A DNA stretch of 64,000 bases from a virus. Numbering within the stretch: the first letter of the stretch is position 1; every line of letters starts with the position of its first letter. Positions 46,918-56,300 of the stretch are shown here, in pieces. A model generated the notes under the pieces. That model was not told the DNA's origin and ran no database searches. It worked only from the letters and a program-made list of their open reading frames with translations. The position numbers were made by a program, and so were the translations under genes. The stretch covers positions 33,025 to 97,024 of the IMG/VR virus record IMGVR_UViG_3300042898_002309. One strand, given 5' to 3'.

Positions 46918-47275
46918 CTGCTTTATCCTTTAAAAATTTATCTTTAATTTCTTTATCTGCTTTTAGCATTTTATCTGCTTTCTCTAATAATATAACTTTA
47001 GCCTCTATTCTTTTCTTATAGTTATAATTGGCCATAGTATCAGTATTTAGTGTTTCAATACTATTATGATACTTGTCCAAGAGTGCAGTAACTAATCTAG
47101 GTTTAATTGACATGATTCCTAAACCATCTAAGTTTATTCTGATATGATTTAACTCAGTTAAGTTTTTTCTTATCTCTTTATAGTAGAAAGTCATGAAATT
47201 ATCTACAAGTGTTTCTGAGACATTTAAATCTTCAGCAACTTGTTTATATAATATATTAGGTTTTTTTGGAATCAT
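46886..47275 (-). CDS. HU/IHF-like DNA-binding protein, 129 aa
   Basis: The first 75 residues follow the HU/IHF layout: helix 1 and 2 (YKQVAEDLNVSETLVDNFMT), then a strand pair with RINLDGLGIMSIKPR where GLG replaces the usual G-F-G turn. The C-terminus is a lysine-rich helix (KADKMLKADKEIKDKFLKDK). It starts by an ATGA overlap with the preceding gene and overlaps the next. crAss-like phages carry IHF-like genes; a role in DNA bending or packaging is likely. The match is by pattern and not verified by structure. Confidence 0.65.
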   Translation of the reverse strand: MIPKKPNILYKQVAEDLNVSETLVDNFMTFYYKEIRKNLTELNHIRINLDGLGIMSIKPRLVTALLDKYHNSIETLNTDTMANYNYKKRIEAKVILLEKADKMLKADKEIKDKFLKDKADGKAKGNLEQ

Positions 47276-47634
47276 CTTCCTAGAAATTTATAATCTAATA
47301 ATATATCTCCTTCTGTTTGTACTTGCAAGGTAGGATTTAATCTGATAAGTTTTTTATCTACATCATCTTTAATTACTAACATTGTCTTCATTGCTTTATT
47401 AACCGCATTTCTAACTGTTTGTGGAGACTTAAATATCATCTGTTCATCAGAAGAAGCATCATAACAAAAATGAGTTAATTCAATAGGTCCTGACATGCTC
47501 AATAATGTTAAACAGTTTAAGTCAGAATCACTCACCACTATATGATTAATATAGCAGTGAGATAATATCTGAAATTTAACAATTTCCCATTTAGGCATTA
47601 CAGCACGTTTCTGTACTTGATTTACTAATGCCAT
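47272..47634 (-). CDS. Winged-helix-like protein, 120 aa
   Basis: The middle part reads like a helix-turn-helix with wing (FKSPQTVRNAVNKAMKTMLV, then DKKLIRLNPTLQVQTEGDIL). I recall similar proteins in Bacteroidota phages, always in small-gene clusters near terminase. It is joined to the HU-like gene by an ATGA overlap. A role in DNA binding is likely. The target is unknown. Confidence 0.6.
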   Translation of the reverse strand: MALVNQVQKRAVMPKWEIVKFQILSHCYINHIVVSDSDLNCLTLLSMSGPIELTHFCYDASSDEQMIFKSPQTVRNAVNKAMKTMLVIKDDVDKKLIRLNPTLQVQTEGDILLDYKFLGR

Positions 47635-47640
47635 AAGTTC

Positions 47641-47916
47641 TTATTGAGTTTTAAGTTTTCTTTCTTGTTCTGGTGATGGTGCATCAATTTCTTCTTCACC
47701 TTCAGTAGGTGGGTTCATCATCATTGCAAGTTGATAGTTAATACTTGTTCTTTTGAATCTAGCCTCATCAATTTCACATAGTACTTTTTCATACTCTAGT
47801 TGTGCTGTTAAATAAGGAATTGATTCTGTGTAAAATTTAAGCATATCAGCCTTTCTTTCTGCTAATTCTTCTGCTGTTAACTCTACTTCTTGCTCTTGTT
47901 GGTTTACATTTTCCAT
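47641..47916 (-). CDS. Coiled-coil-like hypothetical protein, 91 aa
   Basis: An acidic, mostly helical product (QQEQEVELTAEELAERKADM, YLTAQLEYEKVLCEIDEARF) with a charged end (EEEIDAPSPEQERKLKTQ). It lies 6 bases from the next gene. No family recognised. Confidence 0.7.
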   Translation of the reverse strand: MENVNQQEQEVELTAEELAERKADMLKFYTESIPYLTAQLEYEKVLCEIDEARFKRTSINYQLAMMMNPPTEGEEEIDAPSPEQERKLKTQ

Positions 47917-47944
47917 TGTACTTGTTTTTAAATTAAACTTTTAT

Positions 47945-48139
47945 TTATGCATTTTTATATAAAACATTATTAAATAAGTCATGCTCATCTTTACTTATTT
48001 CTTTCCAGTTAAGTAATGAACGTACTGGAGCAGTATTTCTCATTTGTGACATTACAATAAAAGGATGAATTGTATTTACACTTTCTATTGTTTCATCAGC
48101 AAGTTCACAGACCATCCAGTAAAATTTTTCATTTTCCAT
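47945..48139 (-). CDS. Hypothetical protein, 64 aa
   Basis: A small acidic protein starting MENEKFYWMVCELADETIES. It begins a transcription unit: a TATATTTG box lies 24 bases upstream, after the terminator at 48207-48233. It is the first gene of the DNA-packaging and replication-type cluster. Function unknown. Confidence 0.7.
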   Translation of the reverse strand: MENEKFYWMVCELADETIESVNTIHPFIVMSQMRNTAPVRSLLNWKEISKDEHDLFNNVLYKNA

Positions 48140-48162
48140 TATATATATTTTTAAAGTTTATA

Positions 48163-48170
48163 CAAATATA
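48163..48170 (-). promoter_or_regulatory. Promoter -7-like box TATATTTG
   Basis: Minus-strand TATATTTG is an exact TAnnTTTG match, 24 bases before the ATG of the 64-aa gene and about 37 bases after the terminator at 48207-48233. It probably starts the transcript leading to the terminase and portal genes. Confidence 0.5.
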
Positions 48171-48206
48171 CAAAATAAGTTTAAACTTCTAGTATTTAAA
48201 ATAAAA

Positions 48207-48233
48207 AACTCAGGTACGTTAATTACCTGAGTT
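48207..48233 (-). terminator. Intrinsic terminator closing the lysis cassette
   Basis: A perfect 10-bp stem (AACTCAGGTA with TACCTGAGTT, 7-base loop) is followed by TTTTATTTTAAA on the minus strand. It is 23 bases after the 52-aa gene stop. Confidence 0.9.
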
Positions 48234-48255
48234 CTAAATTATAGATGCGTAGTTA

Positions 48256-48414
48256 TTATCTATTTTTAATTGTAAAGTTTAATATAGTCAACATGTAAAA
48301 GCTTCTATCAATATCAAATTCAATGGTAAATAAGTCTAAAGCTCCAAGACGGATTCTTACACAGGCTTTATCCCATTGTTTATTCTTTATTTTCCAGGCA
48401 TTTCTTAATTTCAT
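48256..48414 (-). CDS. Basic small protein, 52 aa
   Basis: A short reading frame begins MKLRNAWKIKNKQWDKACVR and ends in NFTIKNR. It starts by an ATGA overlap with the stop of the L,D-transpeptidase-like gene, which supports translation by coupling, and lies just before the cassette terminator. The product is beta-like with a basic N-terminus. Function unknown. Confidence 0.55.
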   Translation of the reverse strand: MKLRNAWKIKNKQWDKACVRIRLGALDLFTIEFDIDRSFYMLTILNFTIKNR

Positions 48415-49013
48415 ACTGCTACTATATCTTTAGATTCAATTAATGTGTAAGAGAATTTGTTACCATGTATTTTTGCTGCTATTCTACAGATCTTCATGAA
48501 CTCATCAAAGTCTTTTACTCTTTTAAATACTTGACATCCTTCTGACCAGTTCTCTACCCATGTAGAATCTTGACCTGCTTTGTGGATATTAATACCAAAC
48601 ATGCCATTATCTCTTATTACTTCATCAAAGGTCATGTCTTTATTATTATCTCTAAAGATTGCTACAGTACCATTTCTTTGACATAGGGCTTCATATTTAC
48701 CTTGATGCTTATCAATAGACCATACACCTCTGTATTGTCCAGGAATAAGTCTTGCTACACCTTTAGGATTATGATACTGCATTACACCTTTTTTACCTGG
48801 TTCAGTTGTATTCATCCATTCATGGTATTGCCATATACCTTTATCATCTTTATATGATATTGTGATAATATCATCAAATACATTAGTAACTTTTCTACCA
48901 GTAGCACTATTACGTACTCCTACTATATTAACATCATAACTTTTGTTTGCTGCATCCTCAAACCACTTGTAGCCTTTAGAGTTAACTGCATTTCTTATTT
49001 GACTTAATATCAT
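48411..49013 (-). CDS. L,D-transpeptidase-like protein of the lysis cassette, 200 aa
   Basis: The C-terminal part holds NIHKAGQDSTWVENWSEGCQ. H144 and the triad-like S157-E158-G159-C160 follow the YkuD pattern H...S-x-G-C. The rest is beta-rich (YDVNIVGVRNSATGRKVTNV, GQYRGVWSIDKHQGKYEALC). The family makes or cuts L,D peptide bonds of peptidoglycan using the cysteine. The gene lies in the lysis region after a YiiX-like hydrolase. The match is partial, so the fold is tentative. It could also be a structural peptidoglycan-processing virion protein. Confidence 0.5.
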   Translation of the reverse strand: MILSQIRNAVNSKGYKWFEDAANKSYDVNIVGVRNSATGRKVTNVFDDIITISYKDDKGIWQYHEWMNTTEPGKKGVMQYHNPKGVARLIPGQYRGVWSIDKHQGKYEALCQRNGTVAIFRDNNKDMTFDEVIRDNGMFGINIHKAGQDSTWVENWSEGCQVFKRVKDFDEFMKICRIAAKIHGNKFSYTLIESKDIVAV

Positions 49014-49051
49014 AACTTATTATTTATTGGTTAAACCTGATTATAAAAATA

Positions 49052-49059
49052 CAAATTTA
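49052..49059 (-). promoter_or_regulatory. Promoter -7-like box TAAATTTG
   Basis: Minus-strand TAAATTTG matches TAnnTTTG, 39 bases before the ATG of the L,D-transpeptidase-like gene and overlapping the end of the upstream gene. Confidence 0.35.
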
Positions 49060-49542
49060 AATTACAATTTCATAAAAGAAATTCTTTTTACACCAATCAT
49101 GTAAATCTTGTGGTGTAAAGTTATATACTTTCTCTATACAATATATCCATGCAATATACTCTGAACAGTATAAACTTTCATATTTTTTCTTTCTCCACCT
49201 GCCTGTAAGTAATTGAAAAGGTTTCTTCATAATAATTTCTTCAAAACTATATGCTGAACAACCTACTCTGGAGAGTGCTCTTTGAGCAAATGTTTTCTCA
49301 TTAGTAACTGTACTTGATCTATGTATTATAATATCATATTCATATTCAAGTAACCAGTCTGCCCATGCTCTTAAATTTACACCATCTTTTTGTGCATCTA
49401 AGACATAGGGTTCTCCCCATACTTCTATGAACACTGCAGAATGTGTAAATTTTGATTTAGTAAATTTCTTAACTAATTTACTATTTAAATTTTTTCCACT
49501 ACAATGTAATATATCTCCCGTTTTTAAAAATGTGGGATTCAT
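49057..49542 (-). CDS. YiiX/NlpC-P60-like cysteine hydrolase, 161 aa
   Basis: The circularly permuted papain-like layout is visible: GDIL (residues 9-12), H34 in THSAVFIE, then the late cysteine C126 in LYCSEYIAW. This is the order H...C seen in YiiX/YebB-type enzymes related to NlpC/P60. These hydrolyse peptide or amide bonds. Length fits a single domain. It lies in the lysis cassette between a coiled-coil membrane protein and an L,D-transpeptidase-like protein, overlapping the former by 4 bases. A role in cell-wall degradation is likely, but some members act on lipids or other amides. Confidence 0.65.
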   Translation of the reverse strand: MNPTFLKTGDILHCSGKNLNSKLVKKFTKSKFTHSAVFIEVWGEPYVLDAQKDGVNLRAWADWLLEYEYDIIIHRSSTVTNEKTFAQRALSRVGCSAYSFEEIIMKKPFQLLTGRWRKKKYESLYCSEYIAWIYCIEKVYNFTPQDLHDWCKKNFFYEIVI

Positions 49543-49850
49543 TTTACATTTTTAAGTTGAATAGTAATTAGTTTACCAACTGTATCAGATAATTCACCAA
49601 TTTTAGCAGCCATATTCTTAATCTCTTGTTGAGTTGTTTCTGTGATCAACTGATATTTAAGTCTATGTTCTTGTTCAAGTAATTCTATTTTACCTTTTAA
49701 TCTACCCTCCTCTTCTGTGTGAGATTGATCATTAGTTTTAAGAACTGCTACATCTGCTATTATTGATGTGTGTGTTGTCTTTAAAAAGTATCCTATAAGT
49801 GTAATAATAAAACCTATACAGAATAAACCTATTGTAAGTATTTGATCCAT
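49539..49850 (-). CDS. Membrane-anchored coiled-coil protein, spanin- or holin-like, 103 aa
   Basis: One strong N-terminal membrane segment (ILTIGLFCIGFIITLIGYFL) is followed by a long helical, charged region (EEGRLKGKIELLEQEHRLKY). This is the layout of i-spanins and of some phage-encoded XhlA-type proteins. The gene overlaps the cysteine hydrolase by 4 bases and follows the holin-like gene by 73 bases. Its role in lysis is inferred from place and layout. Confidence 0.6.
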   Translation of the reverse strand: MDQILTIGLFCIGFIITLIGYFLKTTHTSIIADVAVLKTNDQSHTEEEGRLKGKIELLEQEHRLKYQLITETTQQEIKNMAAKIGELSDTVGKLITIQLKNVK

Positions 49851-49923
49851 AATAATAAAAATAAAAAATAATATATATTCTAATATAGTTATATTTTACT
49901 AGATACAGCGCACTTTTTTAAAA

Positions 49924-50136
49924 TTATTTTGCTGGTTCTATGGTTAACTGTGATAATGTGGCAGTTACAGTTCCAGCTAATATTAAGTATCCACTAGCTG
50001 ATACCAATATTGCAGGTAATGCTACTGGAGAAGCAATAATTATTCCTCCTATTGTTCCTGCTATAATACCAATTTTTTGCATTTTTTTCCAAAATGTTGG
50101 AGTTTTAGCATTCCATCTTTTTTTTAAATTTTTCAT
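49924..50136 (-). CDS. Holin-like protein, 70 aa
   Basis: A basic N-terminus (MKNLKKRWNAKTPTFWKKMQ) is followed by two hydrophobic segments (IGIIAGTIGGIIIASPVALP and AILVSASGYLILAGTVTATL). Size, charge and membrane segments fit a class II holin. It is placed 4 bases after the lysozyme gene in the same direction. Holins make pores that let the endolysin reach the cell wall. Confidence 0.65.
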   Translation of the reverse strand: MKNLKKRWNAKTPTFWKKMQKIGIIAGTIGGIIIASPVALPAILVSASGYLILAGTVTATLSQLTIEPAK

Positions 50137-50140
50137 AATC

Positions 50141-50587
50141 TTATTTTTTAATGTATAAATCTGCTTCTTTTTTTCTTCTTTTTAATAATCCAGGAAGTAT
50201 TTTATTTCCACTAGATACATAATGGTTTATCCACCAATCATGTATAACTGCATCTGTAGCTTTTTTATTTATTAAACCAAATAAATCTTTTGAGCTACCA
50301 CAATTCCAGCAAAATGATACTAGTGCATCAAATTGATTTTGGTTTAAAGTAACCTTTATATTCCTATCTACAGTAGCTTCATACTTAGGAAGTAACTCTA
50401 TAAATAATTCATTAGCTCTTTCTTGAGTAATTTTATCACCCAATTTAAACTTGCTACCATCCTTTCTAGATGTATTTCCATACCCAATAGTTATTGGTAA
50501 TCCACCAGTTCCAGGATCAACATAAGCTTTTAACTTACATCCTTCAAATCCCTTAATTAGGTCTATGCCTTGTTGTGAAGTTTTCAT
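50141..50587 (-). CDS. Endolysin, lysozyme of glycoside hydrolase family 24, 148 aa
   Basis: The T4-lysozyme-like catalytic set is present: E15 in KGFEGCKLKAYVDPG, D24 in the same stretch, and T33 in ITIGYGNT. These correspond to the Glu-Asp-Thr triad with the 9-residue Glu-Asp spacing of the family. It continues with LNQNQFDALVSFCWNCGSSK, the usual second-lobe helix. It hydrolyses the glycan chain of peptidoglycan at lysis. It has no signal peptide, so a holin is needed to release it, and a holin-like gene is next to it. Confidence 0.9.
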   Translation of the reverse strand: MKTSQQGIDLIKGFEGCKLKAYVDPGTGGLPITIGYGNTSRKDGSKFKLGDKITQERANELFIELLPKYEATVDRNIKVTLNQNQFDALVSFCWNCGSSKDLFGLINKKATDAVIHDWWINHYVSSGNKILPGLLKRRKKEADLYIKK

Positions 50588-50601
50588 CTTTTAAATTGAT
50601 T

Positions 50602-51246
50602 TTATGAATATAATGTACATGCAAATCTAATTCCAGTAGCAGTTCCAGTTGGTGTTGCAGGCATTGTTGTTATATTTGATGTATTAGATATTCCAAATAT
50701 AGCATCAGAAATACCTACATCATATATAGTTCTCCAACTAATTCCATCTGCATAATATCCTACAACAAGATTTTCTCCAACTGCTAGCTTTAATGTTTGT
50801 CCTGCTTCTGCTGTAAGTAAGATTTCATTTGCACCTGTACTACAAGTTAAAGACCCTTGGCCTATTAAAGTCATTGTACCTGTCAAAGTTCCTCTGTAAA
50901 TACCAAATCTAACTAAATCTGAACCTGAAAAACCCCATAGTTTTACTTTGGATATAGTTCCTGTAACAGTACTTATTGTTTGATAATAGTACTGAGTAGA
51001 TGCCGCTGTTGGTGCAGTGTCTGCAGAAGATACATCTTGAGGTGAAAATGCAACAGCATCACTACTAAATATTTCTAATACCACACCTTCTGAATTTTTA
51101 TAATGATTCAACTTATCTGTTAAATCATAAAAATAAGTAGAGTTGGCTACAGATGCCCAGTCAGCTGAACTATTTGTTACTTTAGTATATTGTATTCCTG
51201 TTTGTTGGTTATTTATTATTAACCCACTTGGAGTATGTACAGCCAT
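50602..51246 (-). CDS. Fibre-associated beta protein, 214 aa
   Basis: A beta-rich product with a jelly-roll-like second half (VKLWGFSGSDLVRFGIYRGT, LAVGENLVVGYYADG). It lies last in the fibre block, directly before the lysozyme, 12 bases after the previous gene. No family recognised with certainty. A tail-fibre tip or cap is likely. Confidence 0.6.
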   Translation of the reverse strand: MAVHTPSGLIINNQQTGIQYTKVTNSSADWASVANSTYFYDLTDKLNHYKNSEGVVLEIFSSDAVAFSPQDVSSADTAPTAASTQYYYQTISTVTGTISKVKLWGFSGSDLVRFGIYRGTLTGTMTLIGQGSLTCSTGANEILLTAEAGQTLKLAVGENLVVGYYADGISWRTIYDVGISDAIFGISNTSNITTMPATPTGTATGIRFACTLYS

Positions 51247-51257
51247 TTTTTTAAATA

Positions 51258-51605
51258 TTAGTCAATTAATATTTCTATTTCACTTACTTCTATACCAAAT
51301 GTTATAGCCATTTTTACTCTGAATCCTAAATAATAAAGATATGTAGTAGCATCAGTATAACTTAAACCTGTTGGTACTTCATCTTTAACTAGGTCATACA
51401 AAGCATTTGTTTCTTCTTCTGTAACAGGATATAAGTTAGATGAAATAACTTGACCTTCTTCAGATACATATTGAAACATATACATTGAATCAAATGTACT
51501 TGCTAATTGTTGATTGCAAGAAGTTAAAATACCTTCTACTATTCCTGTTTCTTGTCCTGCTATTCCACTATTATAAGTTACAGGTACTAATGTTTTTAAT
51601 TTCAT
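51258..51605 (-). CDS. Small protein paired with a fibre gene, 115 aa
   Basis: A compact product with a beta N-terminal part and a helical middle (LYPVTEEETNALYDLVKDEV). Small genes of this kind after fibre genes are often fibre chaperones. It lies 14 bases from the YadA-like fibre gene. Function is inferred from place only. Confidence 0.55.
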   Translation of the reverse strand: MKLKTLVPVTYNSGIAGQETGIVEGILTSCNQQLASTFDSMYMFQYVSEEGQVISSNLYPVTEEETNALYDLVKDEVPTGLSYTDATTYLYYLGFRVKMAITFGIEVSEIEILID

Positions 51606-51618
51606 ATTTTTTTATTTT

Positions 51619-53028
51619 TTATGCATAAATATTTTCTACGGTATCTATAGTAGCAAACCATTGTATATTAGTTGCTATCACCCCTGTAATTGTTATTAAT
51701 AAACCACCAACATTTACACTTGTGTTTGCAGCTAAAGTAGGAGTTACCCAAGCAGGTATATTAGTAACAACATTTACATTGCCAACAGTTAACACAGTAC
51801 TAGCTGCATTTGCTCCACGTACAATTACTCCATCAATATCCCATACAGCAATATCAGTTGTTCCACTTTGCTTAGCTGTAATAGAACCTTTAAATCTCAT
51901 TACTTGTTGATTTTGTAAAGCTAATTGTGAACTGGCATTATCACCAAATGTAGTGGCATTATTTGTTGTTAATATTGTAGGAGTTGCGTTTGTAGTTCTT
52001 TGTCTATATGATATAATTCCTTTTTGATTATCACCTGCATTACCTAATGAACTACCACTTAAAGCTATTCTACCTAAAGTTGAAAATGTATTGGCACTAT
52101 CTCCTATTGCTGATGAAGATCCAGCCGCAGTGGTTCCAAATCCCAAACACATTGACCTAGATCCACTTGCAGTTCCATAACCTACAACTATTGAATTATC
52201 ACCACTTGCAGTAGAATTGGCAAAGAAATAACTAGCTAAACATATAGAAGAATCGCCAGTTGCTTTAGCTCTATTACCCATTGCAATAGTATTAGCATTA
52301 GATGCTGTACAACTAGTTCCCATTGCAACTGTACCTGTATTACTTGCTGTATTACCACTTCCCATTGCAACTGAAGCTCCTCCACTTGCTGTATTACTAC
52401 TTCCTAAAGCAACTGAAGAACTTCCACTTGCTACATTTCCATAACCACTTGTAAGACTTTGTTGACCTGAAGAATTATTTGAAAAACCAAAAGCTGTTGC
52501 ATAACTTCCTGTTGCATAAGTTTGTAAACCTATAGCAACTGAATAAAATGCATTTGCAACACAACCTTTACCTATTGCTACTGAATCATCTGCTGATGCT
52601 GTATTATATGAACCTGCTGTAAATGACCTTGCTCCTCCTGCAACTTGTGAATTTACATTTCTTATTGTTTGTAAATCTATAGCATTAGGTCCTCTTTTAG
52701 TACCACCTGCAACTAAATTATCAGCAACTGCTAAAGTAAATGCTCCTATACCTTTAGGAACTATTGCAATATCTCCATTAGTTGTTGCGGTTACTGCTGT
52801 TAAACTATCTACAGGAACAGTAGCATTAGGTGCTGTTGTGTTTTGTGCTTCTGTAAAGTAAGTTAAACCACCACTTAATGGCATTAAATTCCATATTGTA
52901 GTATATTGATACGTATTACCATTTGCTGTATCTGTATATCTATCTCCTGCAACTGCTGTATGTACAGGTGCTCCTGTTCCTGTTGCAACTGTTAATCCTT
53001 GGTCAGTTTTTGTATATACTATTGCCAT
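51619..53028 (-). CDS. Fibre protein with YadA-head-like repeats, 469 aa
   Basis: The central region (about residues 140-340) consists of 14-residue repeats of the type S-V-A-x-G-x-x-x-x-A-S-G (examples: GSSSVALGSSNTASG, GASVAMGSGNTASN, GTVAMGTSCTASN). This is the left-handed beta-roll pattern of YadA head domains, which form trimeric fibres. The N-terminal 110 residues resemble phage fibre bases (YTDTANGNTYQYTTIWNL). The C-terminal 130 residues are beta-rich. It probably binds the host surface. Confidence 0.75.
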   Translation of the reverse strand: MAIVYTKTDQGLTVATGTGAPVHTAVAGDRYTDTANGNTYQYTTIWNLMPLSGGLTYFTEAQNTTAPNATVPVDSLTAVTATTNGDIAIVPKGIGAFTLAVADNLVAGGTKRGPNAIDLQTIRNVNSQVAGGARSFTAGSYNTASADDSVAIGKGCVANAFYSVAIGLQTYATGSYATAFGFSNNSSGQQSLTSGYGNVASGSSSVALGSSNTASGGASVAMGSGNTASNTGTVAMGTSCTASNANTIAMGNRAKATGDSSICLASYFFANSTASGDNSIVVGYGTASGSRSMCLGFGTTAAGSSSAIGDSANTFSTLGRIALSGSSLGNAGDNQKGIISYRQRTTNATPTILTTNNATTFGDNASSQLALQNQQVMRFKGSITAKQSGTTDIAVWDIDGVIVRGANAASTVLTVGNVNVVTNIPAWVTPTLAANTSVNVGGLLITITGVIATNIQWFATIDTVENIYA

Positions 53029-53031
53029 TTT

Positions 53032-53355
53032 CTAACTATTTAATAATTCTGTACATATAACTCCTACCTTATCTACTATTGCTTTATCTTCAGGATTCAT
53101 TTCAGAAACAATTAAGCATACTACCTCATTATCTTCTCCTTGTACATCTAATCTATTTACATCAGTTGTATAAACTATATATACTAATGGGTCTTTTTGT
53201 GTTAAACAAAATGCTTCAAGTTCATTAAATGATGCTTGTTGTTCTGCTGTTAATTCATTTACAAATCTTGGTACTACTTGAAGTTCCTCATTTTGTGGTA
53301 TAATCATCAGAGCTTTATCTGATTGTCTATATACTATTTGTTTAAAATTTTCCAT
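53032..53355 (-). CDS. Small protein between fibre genes, 107 aa
   Basis: An acidic alpha/beta product (FVNELTAEQQASFNELEAFC, GEDNEVVCLIVSEMNPEDK). It separates the 1003-aa spike from the YadA-like fibre with 2-3 base spacers. It may be a fibre assembly chaperone. No family recognised. Confidence 0.55.
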   Translation of the reverse strand: MENFKQIVYRQSDKALMIIPQNEELQVVPRFVNELTAEQQASFNELEAFCLTQKDPLVYIVYTTDVNRLDVQGEDNEVVCLIVSEMNPEDKAIVDKVGVICTELLNS

Positions 53356-53357
53356 AA

Positions 53358-56300
53358 TTAGAATGAATATGTTGTGTCTTCATAATTAATACCACCTCCT
53401 AATATGTTAGGAGCATAAGCTGTTCCGTAAGTTGTGTCAGTAAATGTATTTGCTAATCTAAAACCTACTGCACAATTATCAACCAAACCAAAATTAAGTA
53501 CATCTTGTGCTGTCCCCGTATTGGATAATATTTGTAAAGGTGCTAAACCATTTGCTACTTTAAAGTAAGGTTGTCCTAATATTACAACTTTTCCTCCACT
53601 TGCAGTTTTTCTTATAAGTCCTGACTTACTATCTGCAAGTTGACATTCTAATTGACTTCCTGCATTTAAAATTAATGTACCTGTTGAAACTGCTATTGTT
53701 GGTGTATTAGCAGCTGATTCACCAGCACCTCTTGCTAAGTTTATATAAGCAAAGTTTTTAAAAGTTCCTGTTATTGTAGATATATCCTGAATAGTCATAT
53801 TACCTTCATTAATGAGTGTTCCAGCTACTGTACCTATATAACCTCTAAAATAACCTTTATTATATAATGTACATCCTACTCCAATTGTATAAGTACTTAC
53901 ACCATTAATCATATATCTAGTATCTAATACAATTAATTCAGCTGTTCCTGATAATGTTGCTGAAAACGTATTCCCAACATCTGAAGCACCTCTAATTGTA
54001 CCTTTTGATGAACTACTTCCTGTATATATACCCATCATTTCATTTACAACAATATTTCCTAATGCAGCATTATTTACAACATTTCCTCTCATTTGACCAT
54101 TTATAATTACATGACCTGAATTAGTGAAAGTAGTAACTTGAATATTACCATTATAAATAGAAGGAACAGCACCTGTACCACCACCACTATTAGTTAATGT
54201 AGTACCAAATATATTTCCATTAAAAACACCATATGCTAATGCCATTGAACCTACTATAACTGCATTACTAATAATTGTAGCACCTTGAGTATTATTGATA
54301 ATATTAACTGATGATGGAGATTGAATTTTACCAAAAACATTAAATGTGCAATATCTTATTAAAAATCCTTGCAATAAACTATAAAAATATCCACTTACAG
54401 TTATAGTTCCAATGCTTTCAAAATTTGCAATTGAACCAAAAGCACAAATATAATTTGGACACTCCAATGCAAAGTTATTAAATTTATATACTCCATTTTG
54501 CTGTAATTCTATTGAATACCCTGTACCTATTGAGTAAAAATAAAAAGGTTTAAAAATAAAATCAGCGGAACTACCTGAATAACTACTATTAAATAAAAAT
54601 CTTGAAGATGCACTTGTCCCATTCCAATTTCCTCCAATTACACTAAATGGTACTAACTGTGAAGTACTTAAAGTAAACAAATTAAATGCTCCCCAACTTA
54701 TTGTTGAATTAAGACAATTAAATGTAAATCCTTGTTTTTGCCAATTTCCTGTTGCAACAAAATCTCCATTTAACATAATTAAATAAGGTGTCCACCAAGT
54801 TGCAGTTATTGTAGCACCTGCTGTACACACTTGACTTAATACAATTGTATTAGACGTTTTACTTACAACTATTGTGTTATAAGGTATTCCTGTTCCTGTA
54901 ATAAATTGTCCTATAACTATATTAGCTGTTGAACTTACTGCTGTTAATGTAGCACTTGCATTTGTTGTAGTTGCCGTTACTGTTCCTGTGTTAGTTATAT
55001 CAGATAATGCGTATTCAGGTGTTAAGTAAGGATTATTAATATTACCTCTACCTGTTGAATTAACTCCATTAAGTGAATCTACGTAAATTTTATTAGCTTG
55101 CGGAATACTTGTTGATAGTGTAGCCCATTGTGCCTTACCATCTGCTGTCATTGAAGTAAGAACTTTACCTACTCCTTCAGTACCATCTTGTAATTGTACT
55201 GAATAGTTTGAAGTAGCTAATATTGCACTAAATTTACCACCTACATTTTCAACACTTGTACCAGTTGCTTGTCCATAAACTCCAATATTTTGAGTTGTTG
55301 AACTTTGTGCTGTACCTCCTACACCATAATTAGTAGATGCACCTACTCCTTGATTTACTCCTGCAACACCAACTGCCCCATTAACTGTAGTATTACCATA
55401 AATGTTATAGTTCTCTCCAGGAGTTGTACTATATACAGCAAATTTATATGCTGATAATATTGAACCATTAACTGCTATATTAGCACCATCATCTTGAGTT
55501 TGACTATTACCTATAGTTCCAGTTCCAGTAAATTTAGATAAATAATTAGTAGTACCACTTCCTCCTACTTTAGCATTAAATACTGCAAAGTCTGAAGATG
55601 ATAAATATCCATCTGCTATTGCTGATGATTGTGCCATACTAATAGCTGGTGTTATACCTCCTGAAGATACTACTGGAGCTGTTCCTGTTACAGATGTAAC
55701 TGCTGATGGATTATATGTTGGATTTAAAGTAGTTGTTGCTACTGAGTAATGCTGAGATCCTTCTGTCCTAAATGTAACGGTTTGAGATACACCAGTAGTA
55801 TTTTCCATTGAAATCCTTACTACTAATCTATCTGTTGTAAGTAAAGTAGTTGCAGGAAATACACCATCAGAAAGATACATTGTAGTTACTGTAGCCATAT
55901 TAGTTACTACAATAGGATCTGAAGTAAATAGTAATGTTTCAATACCACCTAAATCTCTTTTCCAAACAGTAGGTCTAATTATCCAATTTTGTCCTGCAAT
56001 AGCAGCATTAAAATGTAAATAAAGAGACCATAGTCCAGCTGCTATTTGAGTAGACCCTGGTACTCCTACTGGAGTTTGATATTCTGCAATAACTGATGTT
56101 ACTCCTCCTGCTACTGTTAGTGGAACTAATTGTTCTGCTGCTGTAGTTACTATAGAAGAAAATTCTTTATAAGGAGCTTGTGTAACTGTTTGATTTAAAT
56201 AATAAGTTATAGCACCTACACCACCACCTATTGTAACAGTAACATCATCTCCTATTGTAGATGCAACTACACCTGCTCCTACAAAATCAATACTATTAAC

